Of a stretch of DNA of 64,000 nucleotides, positions 26,901-39,495 are shown one piece after another. The number at the start of each line of letters is the position of its first letter. Within the stretch, counting starts at the first letter, position 1. Both the position numbers and the translations under genes were made by a program. The stretch is taken from positions 234,400 through 298,399 of the forward strand of contig JANVCC010000125.1 in assembly GCA_025345505.1 (NCBI GenBank). Reading direction: 5' to 3'. Below the pieces are notes generated by a model. That model did no database searches. It had not been told where the DNA came from and worked only from the letters and a program-made list of their open reading frames with translations. This DNA comes from Todiramphus chloris collaris. Lineage: Eukaryota; Chordata; Aves; Coraciiformes; Alcedinidae.

Positions 26901-29900
26901 ATAACGGATAGGCTCCGATACCAGGGTGCTTAGATAAATGATCACGTGTCTAACTATTTCCTATCCCCTTTGACACCTTTGTCCTGCTCCTCCTGTCCCA
27001 AGCCGTTGTATAATGGTATTGCATATTTTGCCAGACAATTGTTTCTTGTCCAAGCAGTGGCTGCATTTTCTTCTCAGACCTCACGTCTCCTCTCCAAAAG
27101 GGTGTTTGAAGGAGTTCATAAAATGAACTGGGGGATGAAAGGCACTATATAAATCTCAGTTATTACTATTAAAAGAACACTGAGTGAGTTGTCTAGAGGC
27201 AACTCCAGTATGTGGTTTGGCTCTTCACTGATAAATCATCGAAACCCGCATTACTGGTCTGCTTTACTGTATATGAAACAAGTGCTGGATGACACCTTGT
27301 ATTTCACCAGCTGCTTTCCTGCAATTTCTCAGAGAAAGTAACGCCATCTACGACCCACCTGCTGTGAGAACATCTGACATACCACAGACAGTAAAAAGCC
27401 TTTCAGTCAAGTTCTTCCAGAGAGTCCTTTGTTGATATGCTCTACGGCCCTTACCCAGCTTTCAGACAGTGTCTGTAGCTTTCATGTTTGCATCACTGCT
27501 CATTTTTTTTATGTGCATGACAATTTGAGGAGATATATTTTTTTTAAAATATTCTTTTGTTTTAGGCTACTCAGGTTTTTTTGGTTTGTTTTTTTTTGTT
27601 TGTTTATTTTAATTTTCATTTAAGTCTGCACAAATCAGCTCATTATTACCTCATTGCTTGCAAGTACAAATTTAGCTCCTGCAAGAGTCCTACCAGAGAA
27701 CTAATCTTGTATCCTTCACTTGTGTAAGTAAATTGTCAGACGTTAGAGGAACTAATTACGAGAGCAGTGCTTTCTGCTTTCATCAGGACTTCAAGGCCTG
27801 ATTGAAGCGTGGTCAATATCCACCAATGTCTTCCAACAACCTCCTTCTTCCAGATGCTTATTTAAAAAGTAGTGTCCACTTTGAAAAAGAACCTTATAAG
27901 CGCTAATTCCTGAGGTGACCTGGAAGAGGGCTCCAGGCACCCTACGGGCAGGTCAGCTGGGTGACAGCAAGGTGAGGTGGTTCATCCCATACAGCCAACA
28001 AGGCACATTTTGCATAATCCACACAATTCTCGTCATTAAATTTCACTCAATTCCCTAGAAGCACTCTGAGTCTGAATTATATTCACTTCCTTCAGACCCA
28101 CAAAGCAGCCACTAATTGTACTCTACACGTACAGTGGAATGGGACCTTAAGGGATAGGATTTTAGTAACTCTGATGACACCTTTTCTAGTTAGCGCGGTG
28201 TAGCCGTATCCTATTTAAGACTGCTTTGTTTAATTATTTAACAGCCATTATGGTAACTGGATATACTCCAACTGTAATTTATTAACTCATGCACTTGAAA
28301 TATCCAAGTCTCTACATCCACTTCACAGAATTACAGAGGAACTAGAATAAGGTAATTGTATCAAAACGCTATGGAATATTCCCTCTGCTGAGAAGCACAG
28401 AAGCTCTTTTATCTCTCACAGCAAATGCGTTCAAAAGTTTTTTCAAACTACGCACTGAGACCACAAGAATCAATTTATCCAAGAAGCAGTTGCTCAGATA
28501 GACGGCATTAAGAAAATGTGTGCATTTTATATGTAAGTATATGTTTGTATTAGTAAATATTTACACATATATATGAATTCATAGATATGCCTTCAAAGTA
28601 ATACTACAATTTCCTTCCCTTCTCATGTAAAAAATGGCATTGCATCCATCTGTTCATCCCTCTGCCCTGCTGAATATGCTGCTTCGCTCAACAATCCTCA
28701 TCTCTTTTTCCTCTCTTGATCATTCCTGTCCACTCGTCTTGTCTAAGCTAGGTTGCCATGTTAAACGATTCCTTTGTCACTGGAAACACTGCCGGCTCCC
28801 CTGAATCCCTCTTCACCATCACGCTCTGCCCACACTGCCTGCCTGCCTCCCTCCAGCATGTATGGGACATCTCTTTTCCCTGCAAAGGGACAGCTGCTCT
28901 GGAGCAGCACCTTGAGAGTGCTTCTCCTGTGCCCCGAGTGTCTGTTCTTGCCATCAGCAGCTAGATTCTTTCCTTGCCATTCCGGCACTTTTACACATCT
29001 CAGAGCTGTCATTTGCAAATAGAATAGAGACACATGGAGCAGCAGCTGAAGGAAAAAAAAAATAAATCTAGACTAAATCATGTGAGCAACCAGCTCCCTG
29101 AAAGCCACAGCAAGCACTTACAGACCAGCTCAGTGTCATAAATTAATTTGGAACTGCTTGGAAAGGAAAACCTTTAGCACTCGAGATTCATACTCGCAGC
29201 AGTCTCTTCAACAGAATACTGCTTTCCTTAGAGCATGTATCTTTCTTAACCCAAGATGCTCACCAGAATTCCACTGTGCTCCAGACTACATGTCATAGCC
29301 ATCGTGAACGTGCAGAGCCATTATAGGTCTCAGATTCTGGGCTGCAGCATCCCCGCTGTTTAAATACACAGACACAGGGCACAAAACTGAGAACAGCAAT
29401 TCTGAAAAGTTTTTCAGCCAGGAGAAGAATATTGCAACCAAGTACTGCCTTGGAGGCTCAGATGTTCTGAAGTAAAAAGGAGGAAAACTCATAATTTACC
29501 TGGACTGACCAGGCTTGCAAAAAAAAAAACGAAACCAAACAAACCCAAAAGTAACTTGCTCTGAACTAAGAGCTTACCAAAAGTGAAAAGGTAGGCAGGC
29601 ATGGGCATGCCTGAGAAAGATTATTAGCAGATAGAGAATGCTTTTCTGCACAAACAGAATTGTGTTATCACTAATGCACAACAACCTTCTTACACTTAAC
29701 CTTTATGTGCTACCGAAATACAGCATCAAGACTGTCCTTCCAGCACATCTGTAACTGAAAGCTTTTAATATCCTCCTTCTGCCTCCCTCAAAGCCAAGTT
29801 ATCAGGAACACAGGAAGATTTAACCACTTATTAAACAGCGCTATCTTGTCAGGCAATATGTTCTTTTCTGCAGGGCACTAGTGGATTGAATGTGCAAGGG

Positions 29901-30059
29901 AGACAAAGTGTCTAACATAGAAAAAGTTGCTGCATGACAAGGCTTGCTTCTTGTCTCCCAGGGAACTTGACTGGCAAGGAAACCTCAAATCCTAGGACAG
30001 CAAATAAGTCAACAGGAGATCACACAAAGAGAAACGTAGAAAGAGACTGGTGGACATGA
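23916..30059. other. Intergenic, no gene recognised
   Basis: Six kilobases of AT-leaning unique sequence with simple tracts (for example AAAC units near 26,358 and T-runs near 26,548 and 27,537). Open frames are short and featureless. No RNA gene was seen. Confidence 0.55.
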
Positions 30060-30510
30060 AATGCCTAACTATTTTTTGCTTCAATGATAAATGAAAACTT
30101 GGGACCTAATTGCTTTGATTACCTGGCTCCTGATGAACCCATCTGTGGCTGCTGGGAAGCTGCTGGCAGAGGGATTGTCTCAGGGTCTCACAATATTCGG
30201 TGAGAGTCCTGCCTTTCTCATGCATGTCATGAGAAACAGTAGGATGGGTTTTGTAAGCTGGACCAACACCTGGTGTTTGCTGAGTTCTGTTTATGGTACA
30301 TTGGGAAAATATTTTGCAATGGGTGCTGTAGGACTTTAGCCACTCAACCTAGGAGATGGGTGATCACTGACCCATCGCCCCGTGGGGCTAGGGGATATCA
30401 AATGGGGTTAGAAATTAATAAAGGGGCTGCTTCTTCTTCCTCTCCTGGCTCTCTCTTTACTGATTTTGTGTTGCTGCATCTCCCTGCTCCCGGGATAAAC
30501 AGCGACACCC
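30060..30510 (+). mobile_element. Possible endogenous retroviral LTR fragment
   Basis: An LTR-like layout: an AATAAA signal at about 30,416 within ttaataaaggggctgc, followed by a pyrimidine-rich ttcttcttcctctcctggct stretch and gggataaacagcgacac, as in an R/U5 end. The preceding sequence would be U3. I could not recognise the family or the TG...CA ends. A small open frame here (30,091-30,339) starts with a hydrophobic stretch but is more likely chance than a gene. Confidence 0.3.
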
Positions 30511-30645
30511 ATCTCTCCCTTCCTCTTTTTCTGGAGAGCTGGAAAACCCAAGCCTTGGTGGTTATGTTTTTCGCCACACTACACAAATGTGGCAGACAAA
30601 CACTGATCCAGGTTCACGTTAGAGCACATTCGTTTCCCTCACCTC

Positions 30646-30910
30646 ACTCCAGCCTCTTGTCAGGTATTTGCAGAGACCAAGAAGGTCTCCCTTCAGCCTC
30701 CTTTGCTCCAGACTAAGCAACTCTCTCAGCTGCTCCTCACCACCCTTGTGCTCCAGCCCCTTCCCCAGCTCCGCTGTCCTTCCCTGGCCACGCTCCAGCC
30801 CCTCGCTGTCCTGCTGGGAGTGAGGGGCCCAAACCTGAATTACCAGTGCTGAGTACATGGGGACAATCACTTCCTGAGTCCTGCTGGCCACGCTAGTGCC
30901 AATACAATGA
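30646..30910 (-). mobile_element. CR1 LINE fragment, reverse orientation
   Basis: Reverse complement of CR1 reverse-transcriptase C-terminal sequence: aaggtctcccttcagcctcc, gctccagactaagcaac, agctgctcctcaccaccc, cacgctccagcccctcgctg, gagtgaggggcccaaacctg and cctgctggccacgctagtg. On the minus strand, frames give pieces such as SLEQRRLKGDL and VMYSALVIQVWAP-like residues, broken by stops. Confidence 0.92.
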
Positions 30911-32021
30911 AATGTTAAAACCAAGGACATTTGCAAATTGCTGCATAGTTAATCATTTAAGCTCCTTTCCTCCTCCTTCCCACATTTAGTACGCAGGCAA
31001 ATGGCGAGCAGAGACTTCACCCTTTGTGAAGTGTTACATTTCCAATCCAGTGTGCGCCAGATCAAGCTGACAGCCTCTGAGACAAGCCTCTGGAAACCGT
31101 CTGAAATACCAGTGTTGGCTTTAAAGCTCAGGACCTCACTCTCCAGGGCTTACAAAGAAAGCTCCCCGACACGCTCATCGTGTCCTGTGCATATTCACAG
31201 ACACAGCCCTTCTCTCACTCTACACGGATATAAATGCCACATATGGCCATAACTTGATCCCATTTTAAGATTTTCAGGTATTTAGTACACGAAGCGTTAA
31301 AAAAGCAGCCAGCTCTGAATGTGACAGCGGGAGCTGCCGGAGCGAGTGCCCAAAGCTACAGAGAGGTTGACTCTTTCTTTAACCGTGACTTTCTGCTTTT
31401 GAAAAGCTCGGCACCTCTCCGAGGCCTGAGAAACGCCGTGCAATGTCTTTGTGTAGACAGGTCAAGTGGACCCGGGAGTTCTTCGAATGACACAAGCAAC
31501 ATAAAAAAAAAAAAAAAAAAGCTAATGCATGTAATTAAGTTGAAGCACACAGGCTCAGCAAATCCCTCTGCACAATGACGAGAAGTTGCTAGCGATGAGG
31601 CTGGGCAGCATGCTAAAGAAGAGAGCGTTCAGGACCCACGTTTGACTTCAGGAATATAGCGCTCTGTGCACCTTCCTGAATAGTCCCGACAAGCCAGAGT
31701 AAGAAGCGAACGGCGTGCCGGGGGTTTCGGTCCGAGCCTCAATTACTGCAAGCATCGCAGAACGATCATATGAAAAAGGCAGGAGAAACACCCTGCAAAC
31801 GCACATGTGGATGGAGCTGTATCTTACTGCATCCAAAAAAGGAGCCTGCCTGTGTGCGTTTGCCAGCCTGAATACAAAGGAAACGACGCGGCAGGCTGCA
31901 GCCGAAACGGCTTCGAAGTGTCAAGCGAGGCAGAGGGAAGGAGGGAGGAAGCCACTGGGAGGCAGCAGCGGCCCTCGGCAAGGACCAGAGCAAAGTCCTC
32001 CCCGTGCAGCCTCGACTGCAG
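30911..32021. other. Intergenic with CpG-retaining patch
   Basis: No gene recognised. CpGs rise from about 31,260 and are frequent at 31,560-32,020 (gaacggcgtgccgggggtttcgg, gaaacgacgcggcagg, ccgaaacggcttcgaag). An 18-A tract at 31,503-31,520 is followed within 15 bases by tgcatgtaattaag. The patch could be a minor promoter or regulatory element of a noncoding transcript, but no exon structure is visible. Overlapping open frames on both strands reflect GC richness. Confidence 0.45.
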
Positions 32022-32066
32022 CCCCTGCAGCCTCTGCGGCCTCTGCAGCCTCTGCGGCCTCTGCAG
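32022..32066. repeat. 9-bp tandem repeat (CCTCTGCRG)n
   Basis: Five 9-bp units alternating cctctgcag and cctctgcgg (the first is cccctgcag). It sits 10 bases before the 13-bp minisatellite. Confidence 0.92.
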
Positions 32067-32076
32067 CCCGGCTGCC

Positions 32077-32748
32077 AAAGCGCGGCCCCAAAGCACAGAC
32101 CCAAAGCACAGCCCTAAAGCACAGACCCAAAGCACAGCCCTAAAGCACAGACCCAAAGCACGGCCCTAAAGCACAGCCCTAAAGCACAGGACTAAAGCAC
32201 AGGACTAAAGCACAGCCCTAAAGCACAGGCCCAAAGCACAGCCCTAAAGCACAGGACTAAAGCACAGCCCTAAAGCACAGGACTAAAGCACAGGACTAAA
32301 GCACAGCCCTAAAGCACAGACCCAAAGCACAGCCCTAAAGCACAGGACTAAAGCACAGGAATAAAGCACAGCCCTAAAGCACAGGCCCAAAGCATGGCCC
32401 TAAAGCACAGGCCTAAAGCACAGGCCCAAAGCACAGACCCAAAGCACAGCCCTAAAGCACAGGCCCAAAGCACAGGCCCAAAGCAGAGGGCTAAAGCACA
32501 GCCCCAAAGCACAGGCCCAAAGCACAGGCCTAAAGCACAGCCCCAAAGCACAGCCCCAAAGCACAGCCCCAAAGCAAGACCCCAAAGCACAGCCCCAAAG
32601 CACGGCCCCAAAGCATGGCCCCAAAGCACGACCCCGAAGCACGGCCCTGAAGCGCGACCCCAAAGCACAGCCCCAAAGTGGCCCCAAAACATGTCCCCAA
32701 AGTGCGGCCCCAAAGCATGGCCCCAAAGAGCGGCCCCAAAGCACGGCC
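32077..32748. repeat. 13-bp minisatellite, about 51 copies
   Basis: Tandem units of the form AAAGCACAGNNCY, first at 32,077 (aaagcgcggcccc), last ending at 32,748. Variants include cagccct, cagaccc, caggact, caggccc and cagcccc. The first half mixes cct/gact endings and shows 26-bp (paired) and 39-bp (triplet) higher-order patterns. The second half is dominated by cccc endings and becomes CpG-richer (cacggcccc, gcgacccc), with a few indels after 32,680. Because 13 is not a multiple of 3, each frame cycles through a 13-residue repeat, which creates long but meaningless open frames such as 32,348-32,818 minus. Confidence 0.97.
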
Positions 32749-32859
32749 AGCGCAATGCCCTTGCCCTGAATATTATTGAAAGCATTTGCAATGAAGGTGG
32801 GGTGTGAGTTTTGCTCAAGACTAAAGTGGTTTGCGGTTTTCTTTTCGGTGTAGCATCAT

Positions 32860-33230
32860 CAGGAGAAGAGGAGGCTCCGGGGAGACCTTATGGTGGCCTT
32901 CCAGTGTCTGAAGGTGCTACGAGAAAGCTGGGGAGGGGCTTGTTAGGCTGTGGGGCAGTGACAGGACTGGAGGGAATGGATTAAAACTAGAGATGGGTCG
33001 ATTCAGGTTGGACATTAGGAAGAATTTCTTCCCCATGAGGGTGGTGAGACACTGGCACAGGTTGCCCAGAGAGGTGGTGGGAGCCCCATCCTTGGAAGTG
33101 TTTAAGGCCAGGCTGGATGGGGCTGTGAGCAACCTGCTCTAGTGGGAGGGGTCCCTGCCCATGGCAGGGGGGTTGGAACCAGATGATCTTTCAGGTCCCT
33201 TCCAACCCTGACAATTCTAGGATTCTGTGA
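32860..33230 (+). mobile_element. CR1 LINE 3' fragment with intact tail
   Basis: CR1 3' end in + orientation: aggagaagaggaggctccgg, ggacattaggaagaatttct, gttgcccagagaggtggtgg, ccatccttggaagtgtttaa, gcaggggggttggaaccag, and the tail ccttccaaccctgacaattctaggattctgtga. About 370 bases survive. It begins about 110 bases after the minisatellite ends. Confidence 0.95.
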
Positions 33231-34229
33231 TCATCTGCCCTCATCCTGAGCAGCCATGGTGTACCATTGGCCGGGATGGACATGGCAAAATTTTCTGTGC
33301 TTCTTTGTAAATTAGGAATTAAGGAGTGAATACGGAATGAACGCTTAGCTTTCAAAACCGCGAACTGTGATGCAAAAGAAGAAGCTGAAAGTGGTGATTT
33401 AAGACGACTTCCCTCTGAGTTGACAAAAACCTTAAATTTGTGTTTTATTATTTTGCCACCTTGATTATAACCTCACAAGAAGAAACAAAGCTAAGTGTGG
33501 CACAAATGGAAAGCAGAAACCACAGAATCCTGTTCGTACACTGCCTCTCATCAGAATAAAAGTCCATAAAATCCAACTTCTTTTTTCTTCCAGATACACC
33601 TAAATAATTTTTTTTTCCTTTCCATGTAATTAACAATTCTTTTACATCTTGAACAATGTTGTAGGTCTTTTTCACCCCTGCATCCCATAACTTTGAAGGA
33701 TCTTAATAAAAAAAAATTGATTCTCACATATATTATCACAGTCAAAGAAGTTTTTCCTTAGTCTTTTTGTTTTGCGCATTTCTTATATTTTTAGAAGCTG
33801 CCATAAACTTGGAAACACACAGCAATATTTAGGGGTTTTGTTACTTTGTAAAGAAAAATGCTATTTCAAATAACGCTTTATGATCTTTATTGGTCCATAT
33901 GTGCAAGAGTTTAATTTCTGCAGCTGATCATGCACGTAACATTTTCCTTTGCTCCTGCTACTACCCACAATATTTTATATACAGGATATTTGCCCTTTTT
34001 CACCTGAAGATAGAAACACTCCCGCCTGTCAGCATTGAGAAACGTGGTATCATTTCCCTTGACTGTCCCACAACAATTAACCCAGGAAGATCTGCGGGTA
34101 GCACGAAGTATAGAAACACAACGTGAAGAACCCAAAGCACGCTATGCTTTGAATTATTTAGCTCACTACACAGACGACACTGCGAGAAACACAATACACT
34201 CCTCAACTGAAACTCCTCCTCGGTGCCCA

Positions 34230-34440
34230 GGTTTTAGTGTTAAATTGAGACTGGTAGGTTAGTCCGTGGGAAGAGCAGACGTGACCTGGCGGATGTGTCT
34301 GTGCCAAGAGCGTGTGCTCGGGCGGGTGGAAACAGCCAGCACAATGCAAATCAGCTCCAGGTTTGATAGCTCTGCTCCTGCGAGAGCATGTCAGCTCAGA
34401 TGATGGATACGAGCAGAAACCTGAGCCAAGTGACATGAAA
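34230..34440. promoter_or_regulatory. Candidate noncoding regulatory segment with POU octamer
   Basis: Contains a perfect ATGCAAAT octamer at 34,344-34,351 in the context acaatgcaaatcag, inside a segment that keeps CpGs (gtccgtggg, agacgtgacctggcgg, tcgggcgggtgg). The octamer is seen directly; function is inferred and weak. Confidence 0.22.
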
Positions 34441-37400
34441 TAGTTGTGCTTTTACACATGGCTTGCGCTCTGCGTAGGAAGAGCGAGCCCAGGTGAGAGC
34501 ACGGAGGCAGAGCACGGCACCAGGGAAAGATGGGGTGCTGCTGTGGCAGAGTTCATCTTTGGACACTTCTCTGTGCTTTGGGCCTTCATCTACAAAAAAC
34601 GAATTCTTTAAATATCAGAGGATTGTAGAGATAAACCAGTCTGTGATTGTCGTGTACTTTGATACTGTTGTAATATAAAATACTTCAGAGGGCTCCTCAG
34701 AGCTGTCTTCTAGACGAGAGCAGCACTCTGCACAGGCAGAGTTTACACGCCTCAGGCACGAGACACCTGGTAGCTTCAGGGAGAGGAAAGAAAACCCATT
34801 CATTTCATGTATTTATTTATTTCTTATTGCTGGACAAAAAGAGCAAAGAGTCATCACTTAGCTGTGCTCCAAAGAGAAAAAAATGCAAAGTGCGAGTGCT
34901 GTTCTGGCCCTTTGCTTCTACCTTTAGTAGAAGCTGTCCATCTCTTCCACTTCACAGTGTCTGGAGAGCTAACAGGATCAGAGGTCATTTGTTTTAAAAT
35001 TTACTTTTTGGAGAGTTATTGGATTTATGTGCTTTTTTTTTTTTTGGTGGAAAAGGCCAAAATCAAAATGATGGTGAAAATTAAAATGCATAAGCAGACC
35101 ATGTACCTCATGACATACTGGAACTCACAGCGATGAGAATTTCAACTGGGGGAAGGGACCACGTGTCTGAACCCTAATGTGATGATATTCTGTTGTTCTA
35201 GAGACACTAGAAATGTACGTAGACACAAAGGCTTAGAGAGCTTTGCTTACTTCTCAAAGGGAACTGATCAATTGGGAAAGCATCCCAAGGGGCTCCCTTC
35301 GTTTAACAAAAACAGTAGTTTCCAGTACGTTGCTTTTTCCTGATGTCTTCCCTCAAATAAAACGAATTAATGCACGCGGCTCTTTTATTGTCAGTTTGTT
35401 TGCTGTGGAATTTCTGTTGTAATAAACAGGGCTCTGAGGACGTCTCCAGAAATGCTTTTCCTGTTCATTGATGTGGGTTTTATCAATACAAACGCTTACC
35501 TCAACCCCAACGCTTTATCCCTCCCCCTCAAAAACAAAACAAAAAAAGAGAAATATTATGAATTTGGAGATGCTGAGGTGTGCTGTAAGTTGCTGTCTCT
35601 CTTGTCTCTCCGGGTCTTTCACTGGCAGAGCAAATGGAATAGGAAAGTTTACATTCCGGCAGGATCGATGCTGGGATTTTTTTGCATTCCTTATATGCTT
35701 AGAAAATGGATTCATTGGGTGTTTAAGGGAAACTTTAGTACAGCGAGGGAGTCAAAATGTTTTTAGCACAAGATTTCTCCCATTCTTTTCAGATTAGGCA
35801 TCTTCCTTCCCGAAGTGGCTTTGACTCTGGGTTCTGAGGAGGCACTGGAGCATCTCCTTTGCAGAACTGCCTGCGGTGCCTCAATTGCAAAAAGGACACA
35901 AAAAACAGGTCCCGTGCTCAGAATTTTCCGGTGGTAACTGCCGAGGTACCAGCAGTGCCCTAGTGAATCTGAGAGTCTTTGGTTGTCTCCCCAAGGGAAC
36001 TAGGTCTCCCCACAGCACTGCAGAGAAAGCATATGGTAGGTCTTGGCTCCTGTTTTTTGGGACCAGCCACCAAAAAATTATCCACTGCAAAAAAAAATCA
36101 CTGCAGCTCTTTATCCATCTGTCTTTAGAGCTGGTGTGAGACAATTTTACTCGAAGTTGCTAGTACTGAAGGAGTCCTACTTCACTGAAGTACTGCCACA
36201 GAATACAGCTAAGCAGAGAAGCTCTTCTTGGAGGGTATCTTTGCTCGCAGAGGCAGATTATAGTGCTACACAGCACTTACACCATCAGGAAGAAGTGAGA
36301 AGATGCAGAAGGCTCATTTTGGCTAAGATTTCTGTGGCTCCCTGTCCCCATTACAAATGTGCTCGTTAGAGGCCATCATAAGAGGTCTGCACATATGCTT
36401 GAAGTTAAAACCTGCACAACCTTTGCCACACTAGGGTTAGAGCTATTCCCAGTGACAGTGGTACTTATTTTCATCTGCTCTCATGCTAGCTTGTTATCTC
36501 TGTTTCAAAGAGGTTACTAAAGCACCATAATGTCATTAAATATTGTCAGGACATGAAGATCTTGGTAAAGAACTTCAGTTCCTACAGAAAAAAAAACCCA
36601 AACCAACAAACAATAAAATAATAAAGCCACAGAGGAGCAAGCATTTGCATTCTTTATGTATTTTTTATAATCAGTAGCCTTACAGAGCAGCCTTGGTCTG
36701 TGAAAACAAATCAGCGTGATAGATTTCAATGGGGTTAACATCGACAAAGCTGAATGTTGCCACTGGATACACCTCAGTCCTTAACAGAAGAATAAACACT
36801 ATTGCTGAAAGTCCATTTGTTTCCTTAAGTGGGATGAGAAATCCCAATCATTCCAACCATTATTGTCTGTCAAAGAAGTGACTTCCCATAAGGTAGGGTA
36901 TGAAACAGAAATTCTCCAAGAAGAGGAAGGGCTTAATTCATTTGCCTGAGCCAGCACTGCTTGAGATTCCCCAAGGCATCATTTCTACAGGAAGAGGCAG
37001 AACACCCGGGGATCTCCACGTGCTCCTCGTCCACCTCCAACAGTAGCTGGAGGTCAGGTGTGCTATTCGAGGTTTGTCATGGTGCATTAGACACGGGTAT
37101 TTGGGACCTGCCTCCCAGCCAAGGGAATACTGTTATCACCTTTGTGTGCGGACAGCGTAGTCCCCGGTGTGCCCGAATCAGTGGGGGTGGCTTTACTGTC
37201 ACCAGCAATGGGAGACATCAGCAATGGGGGATAGTAAGGCCACCACCTGCCATTCAGCCTAGGGTGCCACCATCGCTGGTCGATAGTAATTAAAACAGGG
37301 AAATCAGACCTACAGTTCTGGTCGTTAACAGTTCTAACTCACCTTCTATTCTCCTTCGCCTCTAGAAGTCGTGTTACAATCTCATTCATTGCTTTTCACA

Positions 37401-39472
37401 TACAAAATGTAAGCTGGACAATTCTAAGCTTAGACACGACCATGCAAAATCAAGCCTGGAAGTCAGTGTTTTGGTTTAACTATCTGTCGGTAGGTTCATA
37501 AGGACTGCAAAAAGAATTCACTGAGAATTTCTAAAACACATCACACGGTTCTGGTGACCCTTTTTAAAGAACGTAAGAGATTGTTGTTTGACAAAATAAA
37601 GAGCAAGTCTTGTTTTCCAAGAAATTCTATGTCGTACAGGTTCGAGGGGCTACCCTGTTCTCCAGGGGCAGAGCTGGAGGGTTACTACGCCAGCAGTTAC
37701 TACCTGCCTGCAGGGTTACTACACCATCAGCACTGCATGGAGCTGCTTTCTGCAGTGTATTGAAACTATTGCTTCCATCATACAGGTAACAGAAGGGCAT
37801 ATGCAAAAGCTGTATCACCCCTTTGAACACAATTAATCTAATAAAACTCAGGAGTTTGACAGCTACTACTGCAGAAAGCCCAACTATCTTAGCAGATCTC
37901 AACAGCTGATTTATTGCATGGTGCTCAACAGCAAATAACGAAACCCGAAACAAACTGTCCTACATTATGTTCAGAAAAAGCATCTGTCTTCATTACAGAG
38001 AGAAATCACAACACAGACTCTAAAGCCACCAGATAACCTAGGACAAATGTGGAACACACACGACTACGGACCCTCCCTGCACCCCAGCGCTCTCCTGGTT
38101 GTCTTTAGCAGTAGGATAGTTTTGTCAAGCACCCCCTGATCCTTGTTCCCTTTCCCAGTGTGTTAATAAGGCTTAATTATGAAAATCACTGCTTGCAGTA
38201 GAACTACATCTCCCAGGCTGTTTAGCAAAGCAGTTATTTTTCAATAGCTCTCAAGAACCGTGCAACAGGAAACTTCCTTCTTGAATCTTCTTCAGAGGTT
38301 GGGTTTTGAGACCCAGTTGAATCAGCCACTGCAACTGGTGTTGTTTTCAGCTCAGGGTTTGCAGGTGTTTGCAAACAGAGAGAAAAGATTCATTTTTTTA
38401 CAGGGATCTTGTCTCAGCTTACTCTCCTGTTGCATCTGTACGCTGTTGTTATTAGAACTAAGTTCCTTTTAACGAAATCTGAAGGAAAACCAAAATTTTC
38501 TAAGAATTTCCTCACCACAAGAACTGTTAAATGACATGTAGCACAGGCAATATCTAGGGCTATATTGAGAGCTTCAATTTTGGGGGTCTTAAAAAAATCT
38601 TTAAACCCCCAAATGTCTTGCTAATAACAGATAATACGATTTTTCACATTTGTAATGCATGTTAACTTCTATTTGTTTCAAAATTTCTTATATTAGAGCC
38701 AATGCCCTTTTTGGTGCATTGGTTGCAAGGCTCTGGAGGATCAGAAATGGATTAAGAATTCCAGGGCTTCCTCTTTCTCAGTTTGGATGAAGAAAACACA
38801 TTACAAATACCACGGTCTGTGTGTGAGGCTTTAGGGCTTCGTGCTTTTTAAGGGTGGAGGTTGATGGCTTTTTTAAAATCAGGTTAGAAATTACTCCAGG
38901 AAAACCTTCTGCTGTGTCAGCAGATCTGGATGAAAGTAATCAGTATGAAATGATGTATGGGTTTATTTTCTTGAATAAAAATCCCCAAACAAAACAAAAA
39001 GCCCCAACAGAAAACCAAAGTTGAGAGCTGAGTGTAAGAAAGAAAAATCTAGTTGCAATAAAGGTTGTATGAACACTAAATTAGCTTATTATTTATTTTT
39101 TCTTGTGTCTCATATGCTTTTGAAATTACATAGTCATAGTAATTTTATGTCTTTGAAATGACTATGTGGAGAAAATGTTCTTATTTTTATTAATAACTTA
39201 CAGAGTTGAGTATTTTTCTTCTCCTGAAAGACTGAAATAGTAGTCCTCTCAGGAGGAGACAGTCATAGCAATGAAACGCTGTCCATCCAGACCTTTAAAG
39301 CTCCTTGATATGGATGAACCATTCATTAAGGTTAGGGCCATAAACAGTCCAGAGAATTAAATTGTATTCTTTAAGAAGAAAACAGCTTAGTTTCTCGAAT
39401 TACAGTGTTTGCTTTTCTCATCTGAGATCAAATTCCTTTAAGTTTTTGCGTGTTTGCAGACAAGCACATTGC

Positions 39473-39495
39473 TTTTTTTTTTTTTTTTTTTTTTT
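39473..39495. repeat. Poly-T tract (23 T)
   Basis: Uninterrupted run of 23 T followed by aaataaaaatg. No retroposed sequence was recognised beside it. Confidence 0.95.

Noticed and set aside
30091..30339. 82-codon frame with a signal-peptide-like start
   Set aside because: Lies in a probable LTR fragment, is short and has no conserved domain.
32077..32748. CRISPR-like spaced repeats
   Set aside because: The units are contiguous 13-mers with no unique spacers, in a vertebrate genome.
32348..32818. Minus-strand 156-codon frame with a 13-residue repeat (and similar frames on both strands)
   Set aside because: Pure by-product of the 13-bp minisatellite; every frame cycles through the same repeat.
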